From contig JAICJM010000060.1 of the NCBI GenBank assembly GCA_025928435.1, positions 1 to 19,551 of the forward strand: 19,551 bases of DNA, read 5' to 3'. Under the pieces are notes generated by a model. That model was not told the origin of the DNA and ran no database searches. It was given only the letters and a program-made list of their open reading frames with translations. Within the stretch, counting starts at the first letter, position 1, and each line of letters begins with the position of its first letter. The position numbers and the translations under genes are program-made. Source of the DNA: Thermoleophilia bacterium. GTDB taxonomy: Bacteria; Actinomycetota; Thermoleophilia; Gaiellales; JAICJC01. Shown in pieces: positions 7,563 through 15,021 of the stretch.

Positions 7563-7568
7563 ATGCTA
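7563..7568 (-). promoter_or_regulatory. Candidate -10 box (TAGCAT) for leaderless transcription of the acyl-CoA synthetase
   Basis: TAGCAT on the minus strand is followed by CCTCGCC and the in-frame ATC at 7555, the same 7-base spacing as for the aminotransferase gene at 2607. There is no Shine-Dalgarno. The box lies in the 39-base gap between divergent genes. Confidence 0.45.
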
Positions 7569-7594
7569 ATCCGTGCCGGTGCGGCGGGGTGTGC

Positions 7595-8563
7595 GTGCGG
7601 GTCGTGATCGCGCCGGACAAGCTCGCCGGTACCTACACGGCGCCCGAGGCCGCGTCCGCGCTGGCGGGGGGATGGCGCGATCTTCGCCCCGGGGACGACC
7701 TCGCGACCGCCCCGCTGGCCGATGGCGGTGAGGGCACCGCCGAGGCTCTGCTCGCGGCCCGCGGCGGGGAGTGGCGGACGTGCACGGTGCGCGACGCGCT
7801 GGGGCGGCCGCGGCCGGCGCGGTTCGCCGTGCTGGCCGACGGTGAGGCGGCGCTCGACGTCGCCGAGGCGTGCGGGCGCCAGACCGTCGCCGACCTGCCG
7901 CCCGACCCGATGGGGGCAAGCTCGTTCGGTGTCGGCCAGCTGATCGCCGCGGCGGTCGTCGCCGGGGCGCCCCGGATCACGATCGGGGTCGGCGGCACCG
8001 CGAGCACGGACGGCGGCGAGGGGCTGCGGCGCGCGCTCGGCGACGCGGCCGACGGGGTGGGGCTGGTGGCCGCGCTCGATGTGCGCAACCCGCTGCTCGG
8101 CCCGGAGGGGGCCGCGGCCGTGTTCGGGCCCCAGAAGGGGGCGACGCCGGAGCAGGTGGAGGAGCTCGACCGGCGCCTGGCGGCGCTCGCGCTGCCGACG
8201 GCCGACCTGCCCGGCGCGGGGGCGGGCGGCGGCATCGGAGCGATGCTGATGGCGCTCGGCGCGACCGCCGTCGGCGGCGCCGAACTCGTGGCGGTGGCGG
8301 CCGGCCTGGATGCGCTGCTGGCGGGCGCGGCCGTCTGCCTCACGGCGGAGGGGCGGATCGACCGCGGCACGCTGGGCGGCAAGGTCGTCGCGACCGTGGC
8401 AGACAAATGCGCCCGCGCGAGCGTCCAATGCATTGCGGTCGGCGGCGTCGTCGACCCGGCGGCGGCAGGGGAGCTCCAGCGACGCGGATGCGAGACGTAC
8501 GAGTGCGGGGACATGCGGCGGGCGGGCGCGGAGCTGGCGGCGCGGCCCTGGCCGTCCTCGTAG
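7595..8563 (+). CDS. Glycerate kinase (type 1, GckA/GlxK family)
   Basis: The 322-residue protein phosphorylates D-glycerate with ATP, feeding glycolysis from glyoxylate or serine breakdown. The family features are in order: the N-terminal VIAPDKLAGTYTA (about 4-16), ADGGEGTAEALL (near 42-53), GVGGTASTDGGEGLRRALG (near 132-150), NPLLGPEGAAAVFGPQKGA (near 165-185), the glycine run GAGAGGGIGAML and AEGRIDRGTLGGK (near 250-262). It is somewhat shorter than the usual 370-380 residues, mostly by compact loops. The GTG at 7595 is preferred because GGGG ends five bases upstream and it gives the expected (M)RVVIAPDK start; GTG 7589 is also in frame. It is divergent from the acyl-CoA synthetase (39-base gap), and its last 61 bases overlap the next gene. 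Confidence 0.88.
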   Translation: MRVVIAPDKLAGTYTAPEAASALAGGWRDLRPGDDLATAPLADGGEGTAEALLAARGGEWRTCTVRDALGRPRPARFAVLADGEAALDVAEACGRQTVADLPPDPMGASSFGVGQLIAAAVVAGAPRITIGVGGTASTDGGEGLRRALGDAADGVGLVAALDVRNPLLGPEGAAAVFGPQKGATPEQVEELDRRLAALALPTADLPGAGAGGGIGAMLMALGATAVGGAELVAVAAGLDALLAGAAVCLTAEGRIDRGTLGGKVVATVADKCARASVQCIAVGGVVDPAAAGELQRRGCETYECGDMRRAGAELAARPWPSS

Positions 8564-9873
8564 CCGCGGCCGCCTGCGCGGGGCACGGGAGCGCATCGAC
8601 ATCGGGCTCTCAGGCGAGCGGAGCTTGCGCCCGACGGCCGGCCTACGCCCGGCCGTCGCCGACGCGCCCGCGCTACCGGCTCGACGTGCGCATCCCCGCC
8701 CGTGGTCCGGTGACGGGGACGCTCGCGGTCACGTTCACGCCCGACCTGCCGACGGGGCGGCTCGTGTTCCGGCTGTGGCCCAACGGACCCCGCCAGGCGG
8801 ACGAGGGGTCACACCTGTCCGTGTCCGACGTGCGGCTCGGCGGGCGGCCGGCGGCGACGGCCGTGACCGACCCGACGACGCTCGTCGTCCGCCGCGGCCG
8901 CCCCTTCGCCGCCGGCGCCCCCGTGCGGGTCTCCCTGCGCTTCCGCCTGCGCGTGCCCGGCCGCGTCGTCGACCGCCTGGCCCGGGCCGGCGGCTCGGTG
9001 CGGCTGGGGTCGTTCTTCCCGCTGCTCGCCTGGGAGCCCGGGGTCGGTTGGGACACCGACCCGCCCACGACGAGCCTGGCCGAGACGTCGTCGTCTCCGA
9101 CGGCCGATTTCGCCGTGCGCCTGCACCTGCCGGCCGGGACGACGGCGATCGCAAGCGGCGATCCCGCCGGCCCCGGGGTCTGGCGGGCGCGGGCCGTGCG
9201 CGACTTCGCCGTCGCGGTCGGCCGCTTCCGGGACGCGGCGGTCACGACACACGCACCGCGCCCCGTGCGCGTCGTCGTGGGCGTCGAGGCCGGGATGTCG
9301 GTGCGGCCGGCCGCCGTCGCCGCGGAGGTGGGCGCGGATCTCGCGGCGCTCGCGCGCCGCTTCGGGCCCTACCCGTGGCCGTCGCTGCGGGTCGCGGTGC
9401 TGCCCGAGCTCGCGCACGTGGGCATCGAGTACCCGACCGCGATCTTCCTCGGCACCGGGACGGCGGGCGAGCTGACCCGGCACGAGGTCGCCCATCAGTG
9501 GTTCTACAGCCTCGTCGGCAACGACCAGGCCCGCGACCCCGTCCTCGACGAGGGCCTCGCCACCTACGCCATGGGCCCGCTCCCGGTGAACATCAAGGTG
9601 CCACCGGCATTCCTGCGCCGCACCGGCGAGCCGATGTCGGACTGGGACGGCGGCCCGTACCGCACGTACCAGCTCGGCGTCTACATCGACGGTGCCCGCG
9701 CGGTGCGCTCGCTCGGCCCCCGGCCGCTGGTCGACTGCGCGCTGCGCGCCTACGTCGCCCGCAACGCGTACGGGATCGCCACCCAGGCCGGCTTCGTGCG
9801 GTCGCTCGCGACCGTCATCCCGTCCGCGCCGCGCAGGCTGGCCCGGTTCGGGATCCCCGCCGGGTATGGGTGA
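8503..9873 (+). CDS. M1-family-like zinc metallopeptidase, predicted lipoprotein
   Basis: The 456-residue product carries the gluzincin zinc site HEVAH (327-331) followed after exactly 18 residues by Glu350 (LDEGLATYA), the M1 aminopeptidase spacing HExxH-x18-E. The exopeptidase loop usually written GxMEN appears as VGIEYP (Glu309). The N-terminal beta domain (RYRLDVRIPARGPVTGTLAV) is present, but the large C-terminal helical domain of classic M1 enzymes is absent. From the GTG at 8503 the N-terminus has Arg/His, an ALAVLVAAAA core and Cys25 in a plausible lipobox (AAAC), so it is probably a membrane-anchored extracellular peptidase. The start is uncertain: there is no good ribosome binding site and it overlaps the glycerate kinase by 61 bases, which suggests coupled translation. 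A 7-bp hairpin follows 11 bases after the stop. Confidence 0.8.
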   Translation: MRGHAAGGRGAGGAALAVLVAAAACAGHGSASTSGSQASGACARRPAYARPSPTRPRYRLDVRIPARGPVTGTLAVTFTPDLPTGRLVFRLWPNGPRQADEGSHLSVSDVRLGGRPAATAVTDPTTLVVRRGRPFAAGAPVRVSLRFRLRVPGRVVDRLARAGGSVRLGSFFPLLAWEPGVGWDTDPPTTSLAETSSSPTADFAVRLHLPAGTTAIASGDPAGPGVWRARAVRDFAVAVGRFRDAAVTTHAPRPVRVVVGVEAGMSVRPAAVAAEVGADLAALARRFGPYPWPSLRVAVLPELAHVGIEYPTAIFLGTGTAGELTRHEVAHQWFYSLVGNDQARDPVLDEGLATYAMGPLPVNIKVPPAFLRRTGEPMSDWDGGPYRTYQLGVYIDGARAVRSLGPRPLVDCALRAYVARNAYGIATQAGFVRSLATVIPSAPRRLARFGIPAGYG

Positions 9874-9884
9874 ACGGATGGGGG

Positions 9885-9911
9885 CCGGGGTAGGGGATCT
9901 GTGAACCCCGG
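9885..9911 (+). terminator. Hairpin downstream of the peptidase gene, candidate terminator
   Basis: CCGGGGT (9885-9891) and ACCCCGG (9905-9911) form a perfect 7-bp stem with a 13-base loop, extendable by one G-U pair. There is no T tract, as is common in GC-rich actinobacteria. It sits between the peptidase stop and the tal promoter region. Confidence 0.4.
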
Positions 9912-9914
9912 TGG

Positions 9915-9920
9915 TAACGT
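9915..9920 (+). promoter_or_regulatory. Candidate -10 box (TAACGT) of the tal-pgi-zwf-opcA-pgl operon
   Basis: TAACGT fits TANNNT and would start a leader of about 50 bases ending in the strong ribosome binding site of tal. No convincing -35 is visible, so this is a weak call made mainly because it is the best match in the 106-base gap. Confidence 0.3.
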
Positions 9921-9965
9921 CCGGTCAAGCTCGCGGGCGGGCGTTCCTCCGTGCGGCCGACGTTC

Positions 9966-9973
9966 GAGAGGAG
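9966..9973 (+). promoter_or_regulatory. Strong ribosome binding site deciding the tal start
   Basis: GAGAGGAG followed by six bases and ATG at 9980. It is the best Shine-Dalgarno in the window and argues against the in-frame GTG at 9911 as the start. Confidence 0.85.
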
Positions 9974-9979
9974 TACCTC

Positions 9980-11080
9980 ATGACGAACACGTTGAAGCAG
10001 CTTGCGACTGCGGGCACGAGCCCGTGGCTGGACAACATCCGGCGCGGCTGGCTGGAGTCCGGCGAGTTCCGGCGGATGGTCGACGAGGGCGTCGTCGGCG
10101 TCACGTCGAATCCCACCATCTTCCAGAAGGCGATCGCCCATTCGACCGACTACGACGAGGCCGTCGCGGCCCTGGCGGCGTCCGGCATGTCGCCGACCGA
10201 CGCCTTCTTCGAGCTCGCGATCGCGGACGTGCGCGAGGCCGCCGACCAGCTCCGGCCCGTGTACGAGGCCACCGGGCATCTCGACGGCTACGTGTCGTTC
10301 GAGCTCCCGCCCTCGATGGCGAACGACAGCGAGGCGTCGACGACCGCCGCGCCCCGGTTCTTCGAGCGGATCGGGCGGCCGAACATCTACATCAAGATCC
10401 CGGGCACGGCCGAGGGCGTCCCGGCCATCGAGAAGACCATCGCCGCGGGCGTGAACGTCAACGTCACGCTGCTCTTCTCGCTCGAGAACTACGAGGCGAT
10501 CCACGAGGCGTACATCCGCGGCCTGCAGCACCGGGTCGAGGCGGGCGAGCCGATCGACGACCTGTACTCGGTCGCGAGCTTCTTCGTCTCGCGGGTCGAC
10601 ACGGCGGTCGACAAGGAGCTCCCCGAGGGCTCGCCGCTGCGCGGCAAGGCGGCGATCGCGAACGCCAAGCTCGCCTACCAGCAGTTCCTCGGCATCACCG
10701 GCTCCGACCGCTGGCGCAAGCTGGCCGAGAAGGGTGCGAACGTCCAGCGGCCGCTGTGGGCGTCGACGGGGACGAAGAACCCGGACTACTCCGACATCCT
10801 CTACGTCGACGAGCTCATCGGCCCGGACTGCGTGAACACGATGCCCGAGGGCACGATCGCCGCGTTCCTCGACCATGGCACGGTTCGCCGCACGGTGGAC
10901 GAGGACGTCGACGGCGCCCGCCGGGTGATCGAGGAGGTCGAGGCCGCCGGGATCAGCATGAAGGCCGTCACGGCCAAGCTCGAGACCGACGGCGTGAAGA
11001 GCTTCTCCGACTCGTTCGACTCGCTGATCTCAACGCTTGCCAAGAGCATGGAGGACCAGCGTGCCCGCGGCGCAGCCTGA
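9980..11080 (+). CDS. tal: Transaldolase
   Basis: The 366-residue cytoplasmic enzyme moves a dihydroxyacetone unit between sedoheptulose-7-phosphate and glyceraldehyde-3-phosphate in the non-oxidative pentose phosphate pathway. The family signature GVTSNPTIF (40-48) and the Schiff-base lysine Lys139 in YIKIPGT are present, as are NVTLLFSLENYEA (about 164-176) and the SFFVSRVDTAVD segment (about 198-209). The length of about 365 residues matches the actinobacterial long form rather than the short TalC type. The start at ATG 9980 is fixed by the strong GAGAGGAG site. It is the first gene of a five-gene operon, and its end overlaps pgi by 20 bases. Confidence 0.95.
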   Translation: MTNTLKQLATAGTSPWLDNIRRGWLESGEFRRMVDEGVVGVTSNPTIFQKAIAHSTDYDEAVAALAASGMSPTDAFFELAIADVREAADQLRPVYEATGHLDGYVSFELPPSMANDSEASTTAAPRFFERIGRPNIYIKIPGTAEGVPAIEKTIAAGVNVNVTLLFSLENYEAIHEAYIRGLQHRVEAGEPIDDLYSVASFFVSRVDTAVDKELPEGSPLRGKAAIANAKLAYQQFLGITGSDRWRKLAEKGANVQRPLWASTGTKNPDYSDILYVDELIGPDCVNTMPEGTIAAFLDHGTVRRTVDEDVDGARRVIEEVEAAGISMKAVTAKLETDGVKSFSDSFDSLISTLAKSMEDQRARGAA

Positions 11081-12581
11081 GCTCGGCGAGGCCGTCACCG
11101 CGGCCGAGGCCGAGCTCGAGGACGCCGACTTCCTGCCCCGCCTGCGCCGGGGCGACCGGTCGCTGTGGCCGGGCGACAGCGAGATCGCCGACCGGCTCGG
11201 GTGGCTGCCCGTGGTCGCGAAGATGCGCGGCCGCGCGACCGAGCTGAACGAGTGGGCGGCGGAGGTGCAGGGGACGCTCCCGCACTCGGTGCTGCTCGGC
11301 ATGGGCGGCTCCTCGCTCGGGCCCGAGGTGCTGCGCCAGACGTTCGATGCCGACCGGCCCGACGTCACCGACACCACCCACCCGGACGCCGTGCGCGCGT
11401 CCGAGCACACCGACGCGCTCTACCTGGTGGCGTCCAAGTCCGGCGGCACGCTCGAGACGCGCTCGCACGAGGCCTACTTCTGGGAGCGGACGGGAGGCGA
11501 CCCCTCCCGGTTCGCCGCGATCACCGACCCCGGCACCGACCTTGAGGCGACCGCGCGCGAGCGCGGCTACCGGCGCGTCTTCTCCAATCCGCCCGACATC
11601 GGCGGCCGCTACTCGGTGCTGTCCTACTTCGGCCTCGTCGCCGCGGCGCTCGCCGGGATCGACATCGAGGCGCTGCTCGGCACCATCCGCGACGACGACC
11701 AGGGCCTGGAGATCTACGGCGGTGCCGCGCTCGGCGCCGCGCTGGGCGGCCTCGGCCGGATGGGCCGCGACAAGGTCACGATCGTCGCCGAGGGCCGGTT
11801 CGCGAGCTTCGGCCTGTGGGCCGAGCAGCTGCTGGCCGAGTCGACCGGCAAGGAGGGCAAGGGCCTGATCCCGGTCGCCGGCGAGGAGCTCGGTGACCCG
11901 GACGTCTACGGCTCGGACCGTGTCTTCGTGCACCTGCGCAGCGACGGCTCCCACGACGGCGCCATGCACCGCCTGGCGGAGGCCGGCCATCCCGTCCTGA
12001 CGCGCGAGATCTCCGACCCGCACGAGCTCGCGAACGAGTTCCTGCAGTGGGAGGTCGCCACCGCCGCCGCGGGCATGCTGCTCGGCATCAACCCGTTCGA
12101 CCAGCCGAACGTGGCCGAGTCGAAGGCCAACACGAACCACGTCCTCGAGGAGTGGGAGGGCTCGGGCGTGCTGCCCGATCCGGGCGCCGACTCGATCGAC
12201 GACGTCCTGGGCGCGATCGCGCCGGGCGGCTACGTCGCGATCATGGCCTACGTCGACCCGACCGAGCCCAACGAGGCCCGGTTCCGGCCCGTGCGCACCG
12301 CGATCCGCGACCACTACCAGGTCGCGACCACGTTCGGCTTCGGGCCGCGCTTCCTGCACTCGACCGGGCAGCTGCACAAGGGCGGCCCCCAGGTCGGCTG
12401 CTTCATCCAGGTCGTCGACCCGGATCCGGGCGACCTCCCCATCCCGGGCAAGCCGTTCGGGTTCGGCACGCTCATCCAGGCCCAGGCGATCGGCGACCGT
12501 CAGGCGCTGCGCAGCCGCGGGCGCCCGGTCGCGCGCGTGACGCCCGACGAGCTCGAGTCGCTGTCGGTCGGGGGCCGGTAG
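11061..12581 (+). CDS. pgi: Glucose-6-phosphate isomerase
   Basis: The 506-residue enzyme interconverts glucose-6-phosphate and fructose-6-phosphate. It has the two SIS-type phosphosugar-binding regions: GMGGSSLGPEV (80-90), SKSGGT (125-130), GGRYSVLSYFG (181-191), the Glu-bearing WAEQLLAESTGKEGKGL (253-269) and the family signature GINPFDQPNVAESK (342-355) ending in the catalytic Lys355. The protein resembles the isomerase half of the bifunctional transaldolase/glucose-6-phosphate isomerase proteins of some bacteria. Here it is a separate cistron. The GTG at 11061 is chosen because GGAGG lies six bases upstream, inside the tal coding sequence. The 20-base overlap with tal suggests translational coupling. 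zwf begins two bases after its stop. Confidence 0.94.
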   Translation: MPAAQPELGEAVTAAEAELEDADFLPRLRRGDRSLWPGDSEIADRLGWLPVVAKMRGRATELNEWAAEVQGTLPHSVLLGMGGSSLGPEVLRQTFDADRPDVTDTTHPDAVRASEHTDALYLVASKSGGTLETRSHEAYFWERTGGDPSRFAAITDPGTDLEATARERGYRRVFSNPPDIGGRYSVLSYFGLVAAALAGIDIEALLGTIRDDDQGLEIYGGAALGAALGGLGRMGRDKVTIVAEGRFASFGLWAEQLLAESTGKEGKGLIPVAGEELGDPDVYGSDRVFVHLRSDGSHDGAMHRLAEAGHPVLTREISDPHELANEFLQWEVATAAAGMLLGINPFDQPNVAESKANTNHVLEEWEGSGVLPDPGADSIDDVLGAIAPGGYVAIMAYVDPTEPNEARFRPVRTAIRDHYQVATTFGFGPRFLHSTGQLHKGGPQVGCFIQVVDPDPGDLPIPGKPFGFGTLIQAQAIGDRQALRSRGRPVARVTPDELESLSVGGR

Positions 12582-12583
12582 CC

Positions 12584-14104
12584 GTGGCCCAGGTCATCAG
12601 CGACCCCAGGTCCAACCCGCTGCGGGTCGGGCTGCGCGCCGGCGGGGCGACCGTCCCCACGGTGTTCGTCATCTTCGGGGCCACGGGCGACCTCGCCCAC
12701 CGCAAGCTCCTTCCGGCCATCTACAACCTGGGCGCGCGCGGACTCCTGCCCAACCGGTTCGCCGTCGTCGGCTACGCCCGCAGCGAGATGACCGATGACG
12801 AGTACCGCGAGCAGGCGCGCGCGTCGCTCGAGCAGTTCTCCCGCACCCGCATCGACGAGAGCTACTGGACGGCGTTCGCCGATTCACTGCACTACGTCAG
12901 CGGCGGGTTCGACGACCCGGAGGCGTACCGGGCGCTCGGCGAGCGGCTGGCGCGCATCGACGCCGGCCACGGGACGGAGGGCAACCGCGTCTACTACCTC
13001 TCGACGCCGGCGAGCTTCTTCCCGGTGATCGTGGACCACATGGGCCAGACCGGCCTGAACGACCAGCCCGGGTTCACCCGGGTCGTGATCGAGAAGCCGT
13101 TCGGCCACGACCTGGAGAGCGCCCGCGACCTGGCCGAGACGGTGCACGCGTCGTTCCAGGAGCGCCAGATCTACCGGATCGACCACTACCTGGGCAAGGA
13201 GACCGTCCAGAACATCTTCGTGTTCCGGTTCGCGAACGCGATCTTCGAGCCGGTGTGGACGAACCGCTACGTCGATCACGTGCAGATCACGGTGGCCGAG
13301 TCGCTCGGCGTCGAGCACCGGGCGGCGTTCTACGAGGAGACCGGCGTCGTCCGCGACATCGTCCAGAACCACCTCCTGCAGGTGCTGGCCCTGGTGGCGA
13401 TGGAGCCGCCGGCGGCGTTCGAGGCCGACGCCGTCCGCGACGAGAAGACGAAGGTTCTGCGCGCGACGCGGCCGCTCTCGTTCTCCAACACCGTCCGCGG
13501 GCAGTACGGCACCGGGTTCGTGGCCGGCGAGGAGGTGCCGGCCTACGCGGGGGAGGAGGGCGTGCCGCCCGACTCCAACACGCCCACGTTCATCGCGGCC
13601 AAGATGGAGATCGACAACTGGCGCTGGGCGGGCACGCCGTTCTACATCCGCACCGGCAAGCGGATGCCGAAGCGCGTGACCGAGGTCGCCGTGCAGTTCA
13701 AGCGCGTCCCGCACCTGCCCTTCACGATGGGTGCGGCCGAGCATCTCGAGGCCAACTCGCTCGTCCTGCGCATCCAGCCGGACGAGGGCATCTCGCTGCG
13801 GTTTGGGGCCAAGGCGCCGTCGCCGACCGTTGCCATCAGCACCGTCAACATGGACTTCCTGTACGGCTCGGCGTTCCTGCACGACGTGCCCGAGGCCTAC
13901 GAGACGCTGATCCTGGACGCCATCCGGGGCGACCGCACGCTCTTCACCCCCCAGGCCGGCGTCGAGCGCTCGTGGGAGATCTGCGATCCGCTGCTCGAGC
14001 AGTGGCGGTCGGGGACGCCGCAGGGGTACGCGTCCGGTTCCTGGGGCCCCGAGGAGGCGTTCGACCTGATCACGCGCGACGGGCGCCGCTGGCGGCGGCC
14101 GTGA
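12584..14104 (+). CDS. zwf: Glucose-6-phosphate 1-dehydrogenase
   Basis: The 506-residue enzyme oxidises glucose-6-phosphate to 6-phosphogluconolactone, making reduced pyridine nucleotide. Visible motifs are the nucleotide-binding FGATGDLAHRKLLPA (31-45), the substrate signature RIDHYLGKE (198-206, with Asp200 and Lys205), and the catalytic His263 in QNHLLQ. GTPFYIRTGKRMPKR follows at about 350-364 and the C-terminus is normal in length. The GTG at 12584 is two bases after pgi; a run of G at 12570-12574 is the only ribosome-binding-like signal, so it probably depends on coupling. The N-terminal 25 residues precede the dinucleotide fold and could be partly mis-called, but no better start is seen. 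Its last four bases (GTGA) are shared with opcA, the partner that assembles and activates actinobacterial Zwf. Confidence 0.95.
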   Translation: MAQVISDPRSNPLRVGLRAGGATVPTVFVIFGATGDLAHRKLLPAIYNLGARGLLPNRFAVVGYARSEMTDDEYREQARASLEQFSRTRIDESYWTAFADSLHYVSGGFDDPEAYRALGERLARIDAGHGTEGNRVYYLSTPASFFPVIVDHMGQTGLNDQPGFTRVVIEKPFGHDLESARDLAETVHASFQERQIYRIDHYLGKETVQNIFVFRFANAIFEPVWTNRYVDHVQITVAESLGVEHRAAFYEETGVVRDIVQNHLLQVLALVAMEPPAAFEADAVRDEKTKVLRATRPLSFSNTVRGQYGTGFVAGEEVPAYAGEEGVPPDSNTPTFIAAKMEIDNWRWAGTPFYIRTGKRMPKRVTEVAVQFKRVPHLPFTMGAAEHLEANSLVLRIQPDEGISLRFGAKAPSPTVAISTVNMDFLYGSAFLHDVPEAYETLILDAIRGDRTLFTPQAGVERSWEICDPLLEQWRSGTPQGYASGSWGPEEAFDLITRDGRRWRRP

Positions 14105-15021
14105 TCGCGAACCCGCCCGTCGAGCTCACCGATCTCGCCCAGGTCGAGCGGGCGCTCTCGGCCAAGCGGGAGCGCGGGACCGGCTCCGTCCGGGCGACGA
14201 CGCTCAACCTCGTCGTCTACGCGCCCACGGCCGAGGACGTCTCGTTCACGCAGCACGCGCTCGAGCGCATCGGCGGCAGCCGGCCGCTGCGGGCGATCGT
14301 CGCCACCGCCGGGGCCGACGGCGTGCGGGCGACGGTCTCGACCTCGTGCTGGCTCGGGACCGGGATGCAGCAGGTGTGCTCGGAGCAGATCTTCCTCACC
14401 ACCCGGGCCGACGCGCTGCCGAGCGCCGTGCTCTCGCTGCTCGTGACCGACCTGCCCACCTTCGCCTGGTGGCAGGGCCCGATCCCGGAGGGACTGGCGG
14501 TGCTGGCCGACCTGGCCAGGCTCTCCTCCTCGACCGTCGTCGACTCGAACATCTCCTCGCTCGAGGGGATCGCCCGCGTCGGCCGGCTCGACTCGTGGGT
14601 GACCGACCTCGCGTGGCTGCGGCTGGAGCCGTGGCGGGAGGCGGTCGCGTCGGTGTTCGATTCGCCCGCGGCGGCGGCCGCGCTGGCCGAGGTGCGCACG
14701 GCCTGCGTCGAGGGGCCGGTCAACGAGGCCCGCCTGCTGGCGGGGTGGCTGAGCTCGCGGCTCGGCCGCGACGTCGAGCTCGACCACCACGAGCGCCCCC
14801 ACGTCGAGCGGGTCGCGATCCGTTGCGGCGGCCCCGAGTACGTCATCGAGCGGCCCCCCGGCGGGCACGTCGGCCGCGCCTACGGGCCGGGGACGACGGA
14901 GCACCCGATCGTGCTGCCGATCCTGGACCCCTCGACCCTGCTCGGCCGGGCGCTCGACATCCGCGCCGCCGACGAGGTGTTCGAGGCGGCGCTCACCTCC
15001 GCCCTCGGGATGGCGGCATGA
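14101..15021 (+). CDS. opcA: Glucose-6-phosphate dehydrogenase assembly protein OpcA
   Basis: The 306-residue protein matches OpcA in length and pattern: an N-terminal helical stretch (LTDLAQVERALSAKRERG), then VRATTLNLVVYAP, an RPLRAIVAT strand, the conserved CSEQIFLTT segment (about 99-107), VLSLLVTDLPTFAWWQGP (about 117-134), and DSWVTDLAWLRLEPWREAV (about 162-180). OpcA has no catalysis of its own and is needed for activity and oligomerisation of Zwf in actinobacteria and cyanobacteria. The GTG start at 14101 overlaps the zwf stop as GTGA, and the stop overlaps the pgl start as ATGA, so both junctions look translationally coupled. OpcA is also one of the better taxonomic clues in the window. 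Confidence 0.93.
   Translation: MIANPPVELTDLAQVERALSAKRERGTGSVRATTLNLVVYAPTAEDVSFTQHALERIGGSRPLRAIVATAGADGVRATVSTSCWLGTGMQQVCSEQIFLTTRADALPSAVLSLLVTDLPTFAWWQGPIPEGLAVLADLARLSSSTVVDSNISSLEGIARVGRLDSWVTDLAWLRLEPWREAVASVFDSPAAAAALAEVRTACVEGPVNEARLLAGWLSSRLGRDVELDHHERPHVERVAIRCGGPEYVIERPPGGHVGRAYGPGTTEHPIVLPILDPSTLLGRALDIRAADEVFEAALTSALGMAA

Noticed and set aside
5930..7594. Long plus-strand open frame running into glycerate kinase
   Set aside because: It is antisense to the acyl-CoA synthetase and has shadow-like composition; the conserved glycerate kinase begins only at 7595.
7556..8602. In-frame open extension upstream of the acyl-CoA synthetase, antisense to glycerate kinase
   Set aside because: Composition is Arg/Pro/His-rich and it matches no Acs N-terminus; it is a GC-driven shadow of the glycerate kinase gene.
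9911..9979. In-frame GTG extension of transaldolase
   Set aside because: The strong GAGAGGAG site points to ATG 9980, and the extra 23 residues do not resemble transaldolases.
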